Shown here: piece by piece, positions 1 through 12,366 of the stretch
Layout: the number at the start of each line of letters is the position of its first letter
How positions within the stretch are numbered: position 1 is the stretch's first letter
From: Physcia stellaris
Taxonomy: Eukaryota > Ascomycota > Lecanoromycetes > Caliciales > Physciaceae
Length of the DNA stretch: 64,000 nucleotides
Assembly (NCBI GenBank): GCA_018902385.1
Contig: JABSSW010000050.1
Location: 305,120 to 369,119 of the forward strand
Direction of reading: 5' to 3'
Made by a program: the position numbers and the translations under genes
The notes under the pieces: model-generated
What the model saw: the letters and a program-made list of their open reading frames with translations, nothing else
What the model was told of the DNA's origin: nothing
The model's database searches: none

Positions 1-3000
1 CTGATTGGACCTTGGAGTGCCGAATGCGGTCCTAATTCGATCAAGTCATGGATATCCATAGCATCGTAATGCGCTCCATCTAGTTCTTTAGACGCTTTTC
101 TGCTGTTGATTCCACACATTCTTGCCACTGCCTCGGAGAATTGCACGGGAGATGTCAAATTCGATACCCAATAACATGGCTCACGAAGTCTAGTCTCCAA
201 AACCTCGTCTCCGGTCACTGTGGAGATCATCCTGGGTTGCTGCTTATGTGACCCTCCCGAGCAACCCGGTTCTAGACCCTCGATCAAATTGCTGTACTCC
301 ATGGCAATACATTGCATTGCTGGAGAATGGTAAGCAACACCAACTCGCAATTTTCGAGCGAATACTTCTTCTTCGCGAAGCAGAAGCTCTAACGCTTCGA
401 TCTGATTCGCGTCTCCACTTACGGTGATGTTTCCAGGGCTGTTGATGCATCCAATCGAGATACCCACGTGATCGAACTGGGCCGATAATTTTTCGAGGTA
501 CGGCTTAATCTGGCCTTCTCCCATACCAACAGACATCATAGCCCCACGTCGGCAGTCATCTTCAAGCATACGGTCGGCAAGATATCCTCTGAAATAAGCT
601 AGCTTAATAGCGGAGTAGTGCGAGATTGCACCCATGCAGTATCTAGACGACCTTTTATCAGCGTAAAAAGATGATAGAGAGACATATCGACCTACGCAGC
701 AGCAATTTCCCCGGACGAGTGCCCAATAACGACATCCGGAAGCATCGAAAAGCTTCGTAGAAGATCGACCAGAGCAATCTGTACCGCGGTACAAAGCGGC
801 TGACTATACTGTGGGCGATCTATGCTACTGTCCTGAGGCACCTTCTCTAATTCGTCTGTAACCTGTTAGAGTATTTTCGAGGGGACTGTGATGCTAGGTT
901 TACCCATCAATGACCACGAACAACCTAGTAGACCAAGTGATTCTTCGGCAACGAGTAGACTTCGTTTGAAGACATGGTATTCGAGGAGCTCGCGACCCAT
1001 CTGTGGCCATTGGGCACCTTGACCTGTGAAGACGAAACCGAGTCTTCGGCTAGTGTTCGGGATGGCAGCTTTCGAAAGCTGCCATCCCGAAGTTGATATA
1101 TCAGCTGTAGATTTCGCAACCGCAAAGCCTTTCCATTGCATGGCTGTTCGCCGATTATACAGAGTGTAGGCAAGTCTAGCCATGTATGAAGCATCTTCTT
1201 CAGACGAAAGCTTCAATTCTGGAATAGAGAGGCTATAAGCCAAGCGAAGCGTTTCAATGCCACGCTCTTCTGCTGCAGACAGGATTAGAAGTTTCGGCAA
1301 TGGCAACATTGGACTCGTGGGAATGCTATAAGGCAGAGCATATGGTTTCGCTGCTGTTAGTATCAGCTCCTCGCAAGTTGGGGGTTTCCGTACAGACACG
1401 TGATTCCCAGTCAGTCCATGCATCGAGAGGTAGTTGTAAGCATCATCGAGGATGGCATGCGAATTAGTGCCGCCGAAACCGAAGGAATTCACGGATACAC
1501 GACGCAATCCTTGGGCCGGCCAAGGACTGCAACTTGTAGGAAACTGATCTGTAATGAGCAAAGATCCGTCAAACATATTTGGGGTGTATACTTTTAAATG
1601 CCGACATTCGGTGTCGATTTTTGGATTCAACACTTCAAAATTGGTATTAGGTGGTATTATAGCTCTTTCAAGCACCAGGATAGCCTTGATTAAACTAGCA
1701 ACACCGCTTGCGCCTTCCAGGTGCCCTATGTTGCTTTTGACTGCACCTCTGTCACAATTCGAGTCAGCACGTCTCCGATTACAGAAGCCTCAGTCCGCCT
1801 TCAACTCACATGTAAAGCGGATCTGCCTCGCTGCGATCGCTTTGGAATGAGGCCCCAATTGCAGCGGCTTCAATAGGGTCACCAAGGGCGGTACCAGTAC
1901 CTGGGAAAAAGTTTCAATGATAGCCAAGTTATAATGGGCTTATTGACTTACCATGGGCCTCAAAAAACCTGGTCGGTGCCATGCTCAGACTTGCCTTGCG
2001 GTACGTGTCCTTGATCAGCGTCTCTTGAGCGTGTTTGCTGGGTTGTGTGATACCAGGAGTCCGGCCATCTTGGTTTGTACCTGTAGAACGGACAATGGCT
2101 CTGATGGTATCGCCATTGTGGATTGCATCCGATAGTGATTTTATGACAATAACTCCAAACCCTTCACCCCGTCCGTAACCATTTGCGCGATGATCAAAGC
2201 TATAGCTTCGACTGTCGTGTGACAAAAAGTTCATGTTGCTAAGTGCCGCAAGATTCTCGACGCTGAAGATCATATTGCAACCGCCGACGATGGCCTAGCG
2301 TCAACTTAGCTCATTACCAGACATAATCAGGAGGCTTTGGAATGGTAAACCCACCATGGTTGAGTCGCCTCGCCGAAGACCTTGGCATGCCAGATCGAAG
2401 GCTACCATGCTGCTCGAACATGCGCAATCGAGGTTCACGCTTGCTCCCGCTAGGTTGAAAAACCAGCTGATGCGGTTGGCAAGCATACTAGCTGCGACAC
2501 CTGTCGCAGCATATTTTGGGGCTGCTTGCGGATCTCTGTAATGTAATGTCTGGTAGTCATTGGTGAAGCAGCCAGTATGGACTGAAGTTCTAGAACCCGA
2601 AATTGACTTCAAGGGAATTCCGGCTATGGAAAACGTCAGACAAATATTCGGAAGAGAGACTAGTTCATGGAAGATACCGTTCTCAAGGGCTCTGTATGTT
2701 GTCTCTAGAAGACCTCGCTGCATTGGATCCATGTCGGCAGCCTCCGCTGGCGTGATCGAGAAGAATGGCGCATCAAAAGCACCCAGATCCTCACTCAAGA
2801 AATGGCCACCACGCAAAGGTATCTATAGAGTGATCAGCTTAGGTCGTGGTAACATCCGGGAATCAGAATCATACAGTGTCTCGTTTACTGGGACTTGGGT
2901 CATGAAAGGATTCTATATTCAGACGATCCCCAGGAAATTCCGTCATCGCACATCTCCCTTCCATCATCATCGACCAAAAAGCCTCTGCCGATATAGCCTC

Positions 3001-3126
3001 CTGGGGAAACTTCAAAGAGAAGCCAACTACCGCAAGTGGCATCTCCATAGAATGACCTTCATCCCGGCACTCCGCAGCGTCGAATCTCGTCTCTGCCCCA
3101 TGATCAAATCTAATCCCAGGCGACAT
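1..3126 (-). CDS. Highly reducing iterative type I polyketide synthase, N-terminal KS-AT part (runs off the left edge)
   Basis: The enzyme would build a polyketide chain by repeated condensation of malonyl units. The start is the ATG at 3126 and about 915 residues are visible. Seven introns fit, all GT..AG: 2823-2874, 2624-2677, 2295-2354, 1901-1951, 1749-1809, 856-903 and 643-695. With these removed the frame is open to base 1. The ketosynthase has the nucleophile motif DCACSSS (Cys near residue 201, codon 2418-2420), EAHGTGT across the fourth intron and KSNIGH after the fifth. The acyltransferase begins with [14 protein letters not shown] and has GHSSGE (about 705-721), with its late motifs [13 protein letters not shown] and ELGPHSAL near the edge. 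Dehydratase, methyltransferase, reductase and ACP domains, if present, lie outside the window. KS followed directly by AT suits a highly reducing PKS, but that class is inferred. Nothing seen is broken. Confidence 0.93.
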
Positions 3127-4812
3127 TGCTTTTAAAGGACAGAATTAAGATGTGCAACTATACTGGGTTTCGGTCTATGATTGAATTTATGTTGATGACA
3201 AAAGTTCTCTGATCATTTGCAGCGGCCAGAGTCTTCAACGAAACATGGGATCAAGATTGAATGCAGTTTTATCTAGGAGAATACAACTCGAAACAAAGGC
3301 GCTGCAGACCTTGATAACCTTAGTCCAGTTTTACGGTGGCGACAACAGGCAACAAGGCAATCGACTCAGAGTCATTAGCTGGAAGCACAGCCAACAATAC
3401 GCCTTCCGTCTCGGAAGAGCTCTTTATGCAGCTCGATCAATTTTCATGTCTCAGCTGAAGCGCAATATGCACATATTCTCTGCCGCTCGAATGGAACCAT
3501 CTCTCGGATGTCCACCGGCACTCATTTCTTTAAAGTGGTTGGCTACTTATGTAATAGCAATCCGTGCTTTAAGGGGTCATCTTAGCATCGGGACGTCACG
3601 TCAGACCGGATCTTCGGGGACCCCGGTTTTGCTATGGTGTAACTACAGATATTACTTTCTGTCTCGGTCGAATGCCCAGGACCAATCAAGTAAGACTTTC
3701 ACCTACTTTCGCTCCTTCTGAAAGGGCCTAACTGTCAATGATCAGTCTTGAACTACCATAGGCTCTTATCTTAGATAGTCGAAATACAAACTTTGCATGC
3801 AGGGCGAAGCGACTGGCACATATGAGCCATGTTCCAGTGGCGTTGCATCCTTTTTACCTGTACATAGACCTAAGATTAAATTTGCAGCGGGCTTCCGCTG
3901 CGGGGCTGTGGACAGTCACAAATTCAAGTTTATCGAAGGCACAGCACCCTAGCCCACAGCCCCTGTTGAGTCTCCCGACTATGCCTAACCACTTGAGCCA
4001 TAGCCAAACGTCGAGTTGTTTTGAAGGCATCGTCGACAGGCAAACAAGAGTGGTGCGCCTGATCTGACTCGGAGTCCCTGCCCGCACACGTGCGGCTCTA
4101 GGTCACTCAAAAATGCATCTCTCGATACAAATGGCCCTTTTGTTGCAGTCTTTTCTCACAGTGCCGCTCTTACAGCACTCTACATGGCGCGGCGTATGTA
4201 ACACAGCCAGAATGCAGGTAATCAAGATCTAGATTTTAAGTGGAGGCTATTACGTTCAGGGGGTGGCCCGATGGATACTACTGTACCAGCTCAGGATAAG
4301 TTACGTCACCTGAACTACCAGAAGATGGGTGGTTCTCAGTTTATTTGCTGGTCGCCAATAGCTGGGCGCCTAACGACGCGGCTTACGCCAATCAAAGTGA
4401 TGCTTGGAGAAATTTGCGGCCCTTTCACTTGTACTTTTGCTGCGAATGAAGGTGAGTACGAGGTACCTAGCGCAGAACCAGCCGTGGTCCAGGCTATACA
4501 TACTAACGCACCGACTATAGATCGTTCCCCTATGCTTTAGGGCTTTTTGCGTGACCTATGTCTTCGTCCAGCCAGGCTAGTCAAGTGGTATAGTATCAGT
4601 CAATCTTGAATCTTGTGACTGGAAAGTCGAACTCTTTTCTCTTCGAATAAAAGTCTACACGAGAACACCAAGAGTCAGCCACTCTATCGCTTGATGGTTC
4701 ATAGTAGATAGTCTGCTTTGAAAAGCGAGTGAACTTCTAAGGGGCACTTCCCACCAGATTGTAAACCGGACCTGGGAATCGGGCCTTAGAGACTCGGCAC
4801 CTGATGATCTCA
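3127..4812. other. Intergenic region upstream of the PKS
   Basis: I see no convincing gene in these 1.7 kb. The longest open frame (3245-3721, plus) shows no recognisable motif. The stretch holds the promoter side of the polyketide synthase and the 3' side of the MFS gene. A candidate regulatory cluster near 3592-3626 is listed separately. Confidence 0.6.
3592..3626. promoter_or_regulatory. Candidate cluster-regulator sites upstream of the PKS
   Basis: GACGTCACGTC (3592-3602) contains ACGT cores of the bZIP type. At 3615-3625 lies the perfect palindrome CGGGGACCCCG, a CGG/CCG inverted pair of the kind bound by fungal Zn2Cys6 regulators. It sits about 490 bp upstream of the PKS start. This is a motif match only, and no Zn2Cys6 gene is visible in the window. 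Confidence 0.3.
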
Positions 4813-6853
4813 TCAGGACTGAGAATGTCCATGGTCCGCTCTGCGAGCTTTGTCTTTCTCCCTCCTCCAGATAAGGAACGTAAAGAAGAACTGAGCGCCA
4901 GTAAATCCTATGACAATACGGGTCTGCATTTTGTATTCATGTGCAAATAGAGAGCGTATCTGATTTTCCAACGGCTTGGGAAGCAGATCGATAGCCGCAG
5001 CTGATTCCAGGATGCTGGTCACGGAGCTAGCAGGTAGACGACTCAAAAGCCTCGATTTTATGGAGCTTTTCATGACGCTCGTGACGATTGACAAACCTAC
5101 CGCGCCTCCGAGAGAGCGGAATTGAGTGACCGCACCAATAGCAGTGGCTTTAATCAGTGAGTATGCTTTCAAATGACATCCCAGCAGAGGTTTTGCTCAC
5201 ACTGATGCTCTCTTCTGACCGTCCGTTCAACTAGAAGTAATAGGACAGGTATACTCATTCCAAGGCCGAAACCAAGCAACACCTGATAGCCATACTGTGC
5301 GGGCGTTATATAGACACTCGAAGTCAGTGTGGATAGCAACGTTGTGCCTAATATCTGCAAAGCAGCTGCTATGAGCAGCAGAATAATGGAAGGAACCTTG
5401 TTTTTGGAGCTTAGCAGAGATGCTAGAAAAGAGCCGCAAGGAGCACTGAGAGTAAGTGGTAGAAGTCGAATTCCAGCTCCGAAAGGTGAGACTGCGTTCA
5501 CAGCTTGAAACCTCTGTGGTATTTGTACAACCATTATCGTGTAGGGAGCTCCAACAAGGAAAGTGTTGCTATTTTTTATTAGAACACTGTTAGCCTAGGA
5601 TTCTGTGATGAGGGGAAACACACATACAAGAGCATTCCAAGGAATGCGCGATCTGACACTAAAGCCCAAGGTAGTACCGATTCCTGTTTGATAGGTTTGG
5701 TATCAATATATCGCTCCCACGCAAAGAAAGCCATCCATAGTACTCCTGCAAAAACAAGAAGAGATACAATTAGCGATGATGACCACCGGTGCTCATAACC
5801 TGCTTCTTCAAGCGCGCAGACGAGCAGGACTGAAGATGTCAAAAGCAATATTACACCCAGGAAATCAACACGTTCCAATGTCGTCCGAGAAAGTATAGTT
5901 CCCTTGTCGGGTTCGCCAGGATGGTCGAACTGATATGGAAAATTGGAAGGAGTTGCCAATAGTAACATCGCCATCGCAATAACGCCAGCAGGCACGCTTA
6001 AAAATGCGTTAGCATTGATTCTGACCGCTTCACAAGATGTTAGATAGGTTACAGACTTGAGGAGGAAGACCCATCTCCATGTGGTATTGTTGTTTATTGT
6101 TCCTCCAACAACTGGACCTAAGGCATAGGATATGGCGAAAATTCCTGCAACTGAACTCACGTATCTTGGGATCCTATGCGCTGGCACAAGCTCGAAGCAC
6201 ATAACAGTCGTGATTGCGTATGTTCCCGAGCCACCAATTCCTTGAAAGGCTCGGAGAATAATCCTTCGGAGATGTAAGAGGTATGGAGATTGGGGTACCG
6301 TAGAGACCTACAGTTGTTTCATACTCTGAGAAGCTCCACAAGCTCCAGAGAATCCGGTAAATATGAACAAGGCTAGAAGTAGCATTGAGCGTCGTCCAAA
6401 TATGTCGCTCAATTTTGCCCAGATTATAACAAGACCTGGCGACCGATCAATAATGATCGAGTAAACAGCGATAGCTCCGATTTACCGGTGTACGTGACAA
6501 GGTATGCGCATACTATCCAGTTGCTGTTGCTGAATTCTTGCAAGTTATTCGTGATTGCTACAAGTGAGGTGCTCACAACTGTAATCTCGAAGTTTGCGAG
6601 GAATAAACCAAGGAAAAGCCTGTCCGTTTCTCCGTCAGCGGTGCTGAACAATGCTACTGTTTACTTACGCTGCGGTAGTAGTATGAAGCCTCCAGCCCTG
6701 AAGATAGTAGAACGCTGGTGGCGTGCTAGATCTTTCGAGTGCATCATTGTCTCCGCATGGATTCTCAATAGACTGTTCATTAGAACAGTCGTCAGAATGG
6801 TGATCAACTCGCTTTTCCACTTGGTATGAGTGCTCGTGCTCTGGGCTCATCAT
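4813..6853 (-). CDS. MFS efflux transporter, DHA2 (14-TM) type
   Basis: Likely a plasma-membrane proton-coupled exporter of a toxic or secondary metabolite. Six introns fit (6620-6668, 6436-6485, 6264-6311, 5997-6056, 5569-5627, 5148-5200) and give a 573-residue protein, typical of 14-helix DHA2 pumps. After a hydrophilic N-terminus of about 60 residues come NFEITVVSTSLVAITN in TM1, WAKLSDIFGRR in the TM2-3 loop, RAFQGIGGSGTY and LGPVVGGTINNNTTWRWVF, all signatures of the family. The protein resembles gliotoxin-type efflux pumps, but the substrate cannot be read. Its 3' end faces the PKS promoter and its 5' end diverges from the rhodopsin-domain gene. Its position beside a PKS suggests product export or self-protection. 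Confidence 0.9.
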
Positions 6854-8322
6854 AATGCGACAAACTATGGATGTTTATGAAGCTTGGGAGAAAAGCGACC
6901 GGAAGAAAGATACTTCGGGATCGAACCAGAGATTCAATGAGGATCAAAAGAGCATGAGAGACTGCTGATCTTCATCGCCTGCAAAAGGTCAATTCCTGGT
7001 GCCTGGCAAGAGCATAACCCCACGCTTATTCCGTTCTGAGTTTGTACTGCGATGGTGCTGTGCCGCGGCTAGAGAAAGATGAATGCTACGAGTGTGTCGT
7101 ATGCCTCATCTTTACATGTCGCAGAAGGTCGTGGAATCCTTGACGTGGAATCTTATTGGTCCCGTTCCCTTGCCCAGTCCTACTTGCTAGAGGTGCCCTT
7201 TCCTCCACCGAAGATGGTACATCTCAGCTGAGGCTGAGGCCTGCAGCAGAGGCAGGCTGCACGCCAAGGGAGTATATGTGGAGCTCCTCACAGGGTCAAG
7301 CGGACACGGCTGGATTTGATTGCTTCCCACCGCCGCGCTCACACGCAAATAGAGTGGGGCGCTTATGTAGGCGCTCGCCAACCGGGGCCCCTCACACCTC
7401 TAATTTAATCCTAGCCAAACTTCCTGTCAATGCAAACAATGGGTGAGGCATACTCCTCGGGGAGCACGACAGTAGAGGGTGAAGTAGTCAGGGATTTCAG
7501 GTTGCTTCGATTCACCCAGATCTAGACTCCGCTTTCGTGCGTCCTACCAGCTTGAGGGCCGCCCCACCCAAGTCTCGGTGCCATTTTCGAGGCGGGAAGC
7601 GAACAACCTCAAACATCCATACAGAATACAGAGAAATAATTCAACCCTCGCATTGAAAATTTGGAAATCGCATGGAAAGATTGAAAACCAACAGCTCTTT
7701 CGTTGCGTGGCTGTCACGCTCGACTCAACTGTGATGGGTCGGCTGGAGTTACCGAGGTTTCGGAGAGCCGACGAGCCTACGCCTTTTTTTCCTTGGCGCA
7801 CCAACCAGTATCTCTGGTTGACATGCCTGCGCTGTTCCCTATCTATTGTCAATTTAATTGTTCCAATGGTTGAGATTGTTGAAATTAAGGATACCGCGCC
7901 TTCATGCAGCATGTTATCCCTCCCAGCTTGGATGCGGTCCTGACTCCTGTGTCACAGCCCCGGTGCCTTCTCTTGGATCGGCGACAGTGCATACGAGCAT
8001 ACGAGCACATGCGGATCATCCATGACATCTTGCAGACAACGGGATGCCGGGTTTTACAGAACTGCGCAGTCGCTGCTCAGCACGCTTCTCTTTCCAGTTT
8101 TACTACGTCAGCAAATAGCGTTACATGCCTGCCTGAAACCTGTTCGCCTTGATGAAGTAGCGGTCATGCTTGGACTACTGTTGGTCGCCCAAGGGTCGAG
8201 ACGCTTTGTATCTCTGGCTCCAAACTCATCAACAAAGAGTCTGGGAAGATACCTTATCCTTAGAGACTCTCTCGCTACGCTCTCTATTATTCGATCCATC
8301 TTTCTTATCCGCATAAGCAAAA
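6854..8322. other. Divergent intergenic region between the MFS and rhodopsin-domain genes
   Basis: These 1.47 kb separate two divergently oriented genes and must carry both promoters. Open frames here (for example 7578-7943) are short, overlap on both strands and show no family motif. I see no gene, repeat or RNA I can support. Confidence 0.5.
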
Positions 8323-9586
8323 ATGAAGTACTCACTTCATAATGTTAATCAAGAAGGCAAGAACGCCTTCGCAGTTACTATCTCATTCATCACACTCGCG
8401 ACAATTGTCACAGCTTCGCGGTTACTCGCGAGACGTCTGATCAAGAGCCCATACCGACTTGATGACTTGTGGGTGATGGCAGCATGGGTGGCTTTGCTTT
8501 TGACTGCGGGATTTGAGATATGGGGTCTAAGATTCCGCCGCTCACCCCGATCCTGCTAAGATATTATCTAGGCATCATCGTAGGTGGTGGAGGCCAGAAT
8601 CTTCCATCGCCCATCGAACACTACGAGCAATTGCAAAGCTTCTTGAAAGTGAGCCTTCTGAGGCTGGTGACGAGGTCGGCGGATTACTAACGATGGGGGT
8701 ACAGTCTCTTTTCCTCTTGGCTCCCTTTCATCTTACCGTCCTTACGTGCGCACGCCTTTCGCTCACCTGCCTATACCGTCGCATCTTTGCGGTTCCAAGG
8801 TTTCGAACTGCTGCATTTGCAGCCGATGCTGTGACTATTTCATGGTATATAAGTGGCCTTGGAGTCAACATCTTCAGCTGTACTCCAGTGGATTTTTTCT
8901 GGAAACCCCTTGGCCACGGTACATGCATCCCCTACAGTACTTATATCCTAGCCCATGAAACAATGGGAATTTTGCTGGACGTCGCAATCCTAGTGTTGCC
9001 TGTTCGAATGATCATGGGTCTGCAGATGGCCATAAGGACCAGGTTTCTCTTGAGTGGCATATTACTTCTTGGCGGTTTGTGAGTTAGCCGTTGATGCCAC
9101 TAGCTTAGTGACAGGTCTAATGCGTACAGTGTGGTCGTTGCGAACATTATTCAGCTTATACTAATATATCATTCTGACAATACATACAGTAAGTTACCTC
9201 TCATACCCTCCTTTCATTAGCTAATTATAGCAGTCAGTTTTACCCAATCCAATATCTGGACTATGATCGACGATTGTACTGCCGTCATTTGTGCCTCGCT
9301 ACCTACACTAAAGCCTCTATTTCCAGCAATGGCCGTATTTTACCACGACGTACGAACCAGATACTCTGGCCTTTTCCGATCACGCCCCTCTTTAACTTCA
9401 AGAGATACAGTTAGCATGTCTCCACTCAACGCTGCCAAAGTACATTACGCCGAAATTGAAGATGGTATGATTCAAGGCTCCAATACTACAATAGCAGAAG
9501 GGGTGAAAGGGCCGAGGCAATCGTTTGAGGAGAGAAATTATCCATTGAACTCGATTAGGGTCAACAAAACAGTAGCAGTCGTGTAG
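8323..9586 (+). CDS. Fungal rhodopsin-domain integral membrane protein (PTH11-like / SAT4-like)
   Basis: A seven-helix membrane protein of the fungal family often annotated as rhodopsin-domain, PTH11-like or satratoxin-cluster SAT4-like; the biochemical role is not established for most members. Four introns fit: 8525-8571, 8649-8704, 9079-9129, and 9189-9233 (or to 9230, see findings). They give 354 residues. Family features in order are an early helix, the RLLARR..SPYRLDDLWV loop, a helix around TCARLSLTCLYRRIF, a CTPVDFFW segment, and the helix-loop ending IDDCTAVICASLPTLKPLF before a hydrophilic C-terminal tail. It is convergent with the FAD monooxygenase, with 255 bp between the stop codons. 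Members of this family recur in polyketide clusters, which fits the neighbours. Confidence 0.85.
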
Positions 9587-9841
9587 TTCGAAAGTGGGAG
9601 GGTCAGAGAATTATTGAACGAATATAGCACTGATGAATGCGGAAATGATGGCTTTAAGAGTCCAGCTTTGCACGACGAGAAACAATTCCAGCGCCGAACT
9701 TGAGAAATCTTCGAAGGTCCATAGCTTTAACAATTTTATCTAACAGTGAGATGCGGAAGCCGGCATGATTACTTTATTTGATTTGGTTGTCATCAGCACG
9801 CAGCAAATCCACTCGGTCCTAGCTGTCTCCATCCTCCCATT

Positions 9842-11249
9842 CTACAGCAGATACCCCCATTTCGCTGCTGCCAGCGCCAGACGATGGCGGAGATCATGAT
9901 ACCGCCAGACCAGATACCCACAAAGCAATCTGGTTCCATAAGCATTGCTCCATAAGCGAGTAAGATGAGCAAATTTCATCACTTCCTGCTGCCAATCCAG
10001 TAGCTTTACATCCCCCTTCATTACCTTCTCAAGCAACATGCAGCCAATCGCAGACTGATTTGTGCTTTGCGCTACATGCGGACGAAAGAGGGCCAACGCT
10101 TCTCCTACGAGAAGCACTTTCCCATCAAGAAAGGATGCTTGCGAAGCCTGAAAATCGGCCACGGCGGTTACGAATGGGGTTTTTACCTTACTGATTAAAT
10201 CTTTTACCGGTGCAGCTCGTAATTGATTGTACTGTTCTTGCTGCTTCGTCCAAGCTGCAGCACGTACCTTGCCGGGAGGCAACGTGCTTCGGTGGCGCTG
10301 ACCGTCAATATCGGTCATGATATCCGCAAACTCTGAAGTGTGATCGGGGCAGTTGTAATACCAGACGAAGTTTATATGACGTTCTCCGGGCTTGATGCTC
10401 CCCTGGTCTCCGGGAACAAAGTATCTGCCAAGGTAAGCATAAGCCTACATAAATATCATGAAGTTCCCAATCGCATTTACATTATCATATAGCTTCTGTC
10501 CATAGTATATAATGTGGTCTTATTTTCGAAAGCTTGTCGAGTTTCCTCGCTAACATCAGTTTCGGGAACAGTAGCCCGCCAGGTTAGGTACCCGGCATAC
10601 ACAGGCTGGGAGTCCTGCAGCATGAGCTTTCGTACACTTGAGTACGAGCCGTCTGCCCCGATGACTAGATGTCCTTTTGCCGTTCCTTGTTGGCCACTGG
10701 TCAGGTCTTCGTAGTCCACGGAGCAAAGACCGTCAATGTCCGACACAGAAACGACTCTCTTCCCAGGCTCGAACAACGCTTTGCCATCTCCTTCAAGACC
10801 ATTAGGTGGCGCAGTAACGTACTCACTCGAAAGACCATCAAAATTTGCCCGTAATCTGTAGTAAAGGCATTTCCACGTAGTTAATCGAAACGGTATCTTG
10901 CGACTGTCTTTAAGGTGGAATTCAGAATCCACGATCTGAAGACCATCTGCAGAGACTGCACATGGCTCCTTGATCAAGTCGTACTTGGCGAGGAATTGCT
11001 GCATCTGGGCCCCAGTACTAATGCCAGCGGCTTGCCCCTCGCGATGAGTTGACGTGTGCTGCTCGAGGATTCGCACATTGTGGCCTAATCGTTTCATCAT
11101 AATGCCGTACATCAGTCCGGTAAGGGAACCTCCGACCTAGAAAGCGCATATTTAAGTGACACGGCAACCATGGCCAATTTGGTCGTGATACTGACGATAA
11201 TAACATCCAAGGCCCCATGGCTCACGCCTTCTAAGACTGCGGAGTCCAT
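9842..11249 (-). CDS. FAD-dependent aromatic-ring monooxygenase
   Basis: A flavoprotein of the salicylate hydroxylase / zeaxanthin epoxidase type, expected to use NAD(P)H and O2 to hydroxylate or epoxidise a small molecule. The start is the ATG at 11249. Introns at 11137-11195 and 10425-10480 give 430 residues. The first intron interrupts the dinucleotide-binding motif, which after splicing reads VIIVGGSLTGLMYG (a GxSxxG variant), followed by the acidic strand end ILEQH. A mid-protein motif LVIGADGSYSSVRK is the conserved DG motif. The FAD-ribityl motif near the C-terminus reads VGEALALFRPHVAQSTNQSA, with Glu where Asp is usual. A tailoring role on the neighbouring polyketide is plausible but inferred. 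Confidence 0.88.
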
Positions 11250-12366
11250 AATCGCCGGCAATGTTCGAAGTTGTGACTGGTAGGATTGCGGCTCTTAGAA
11301 TATCCTGAGCGGTCAAAGTGACGTGGATCGGCGCTGCAGACATCATTACTTTGCAGGCAATTTCAGGCGGCTAGTCACATGTGTAACATGCAGGTGCATT
11401 TCATCGCCCTTCTTGGATCGCCAATCGTTCCCATTGCCGCCGCCATACCTTCCTGGGGTGCTGACTCACGCGGTGGTAACGGCCAATTGACGCTCGTTTT
11501 GGCCCCCAAATGCCATAATTCCGCCAGATCATTCTTGATCCTGGCGCCCGAGAACATTACTCTGTAGCCGGAGACCAGTGGCCTCTAAGGGTAGTGGCCC
11601 GTTGACATGGGTGTTATGTACAGTAGGTTGCTCCCTGGCTTGGCTCACCTGAAAGCACATCCGTGTTGGAGGGTAGGGACACGTGTGACGTGTCTCAGTG
11701 TCTGGCGGACGGGCCAATCAGAGCGTGCTTATGTAAACAGCCTACAGGCTTGGCATTAGGCCTTCTGTTTTTCGGCGGATTGAGCACCGATAACGTACAA
11801 CAATTTAGACCCTCATACACCGATTTGATTCTACCCTTTCGATAGGCACTTCGGGCCTCGATTTGGGCCTCATGTCACTGCACTAAAGTATCCTGTTTCC
11901 TATTCATTACCAACCACCCAATCCGGGGCGTTCCCTCCTGCGTTGAGACCAGGGGGAAAGGGCCCTCGGTTAGGTGTCAAGAATTCCGGCATCAAAGTTC
12001 TCCAAGTGAGTAGCTTTCTTCCCACACACCCTTCGATCTTCCTGATGAGGTTCCTTTTTTTGGTCTCTTTCTTGTCTCTTTTTATTTTCCTAAACTCTTT
12101 TCAGGATAGGGAAATCTTCTCCCGTTAGGGAGCATGATATCAAAGCATAACGCTAGAGATGATGATGAAATAAGCAAAGCATAACAATCCAATACTCGAG
12201 CAATCCAGTACTTTTAGGACCCGGGGTATCCCGTATTTGAGATCCCTGTCTATCCAGATCTCTCAGACTGAATCTTATATAAACTGACCATCACCTTGAA
12301 TCTAACCGCTACTGTAAACTAGACTTCTGTTTCCGTAAATCTTCATGAATCGGTGCCATGGGGAAT
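11250..12366. other. Intergenic region
   Basis: About 1.1 kb between the start of the FAD monooxygenase and the 3' end of the secreted peptidase. The small open frames at 11375-11567 and 11529-11717 overlap on opposite strands and show no motif. A pyrimidine-rich stretch lies around 12045-12100. Nothing supportable is encoded. Confidence 0.5.

Noticed and set aside
3245-3721. 158-codon open frame upstream of the PKS
   Set aside because: No domain, no splice context and no family resemblance; it lies in promoter DNA and is likely chance.
7578-7943. Overlapping plus and minus open frames of about 120 codons
   Set aside because: Both strands are open over the same stretch, neither shows motifs, and the neighbours' promoters must lie here.
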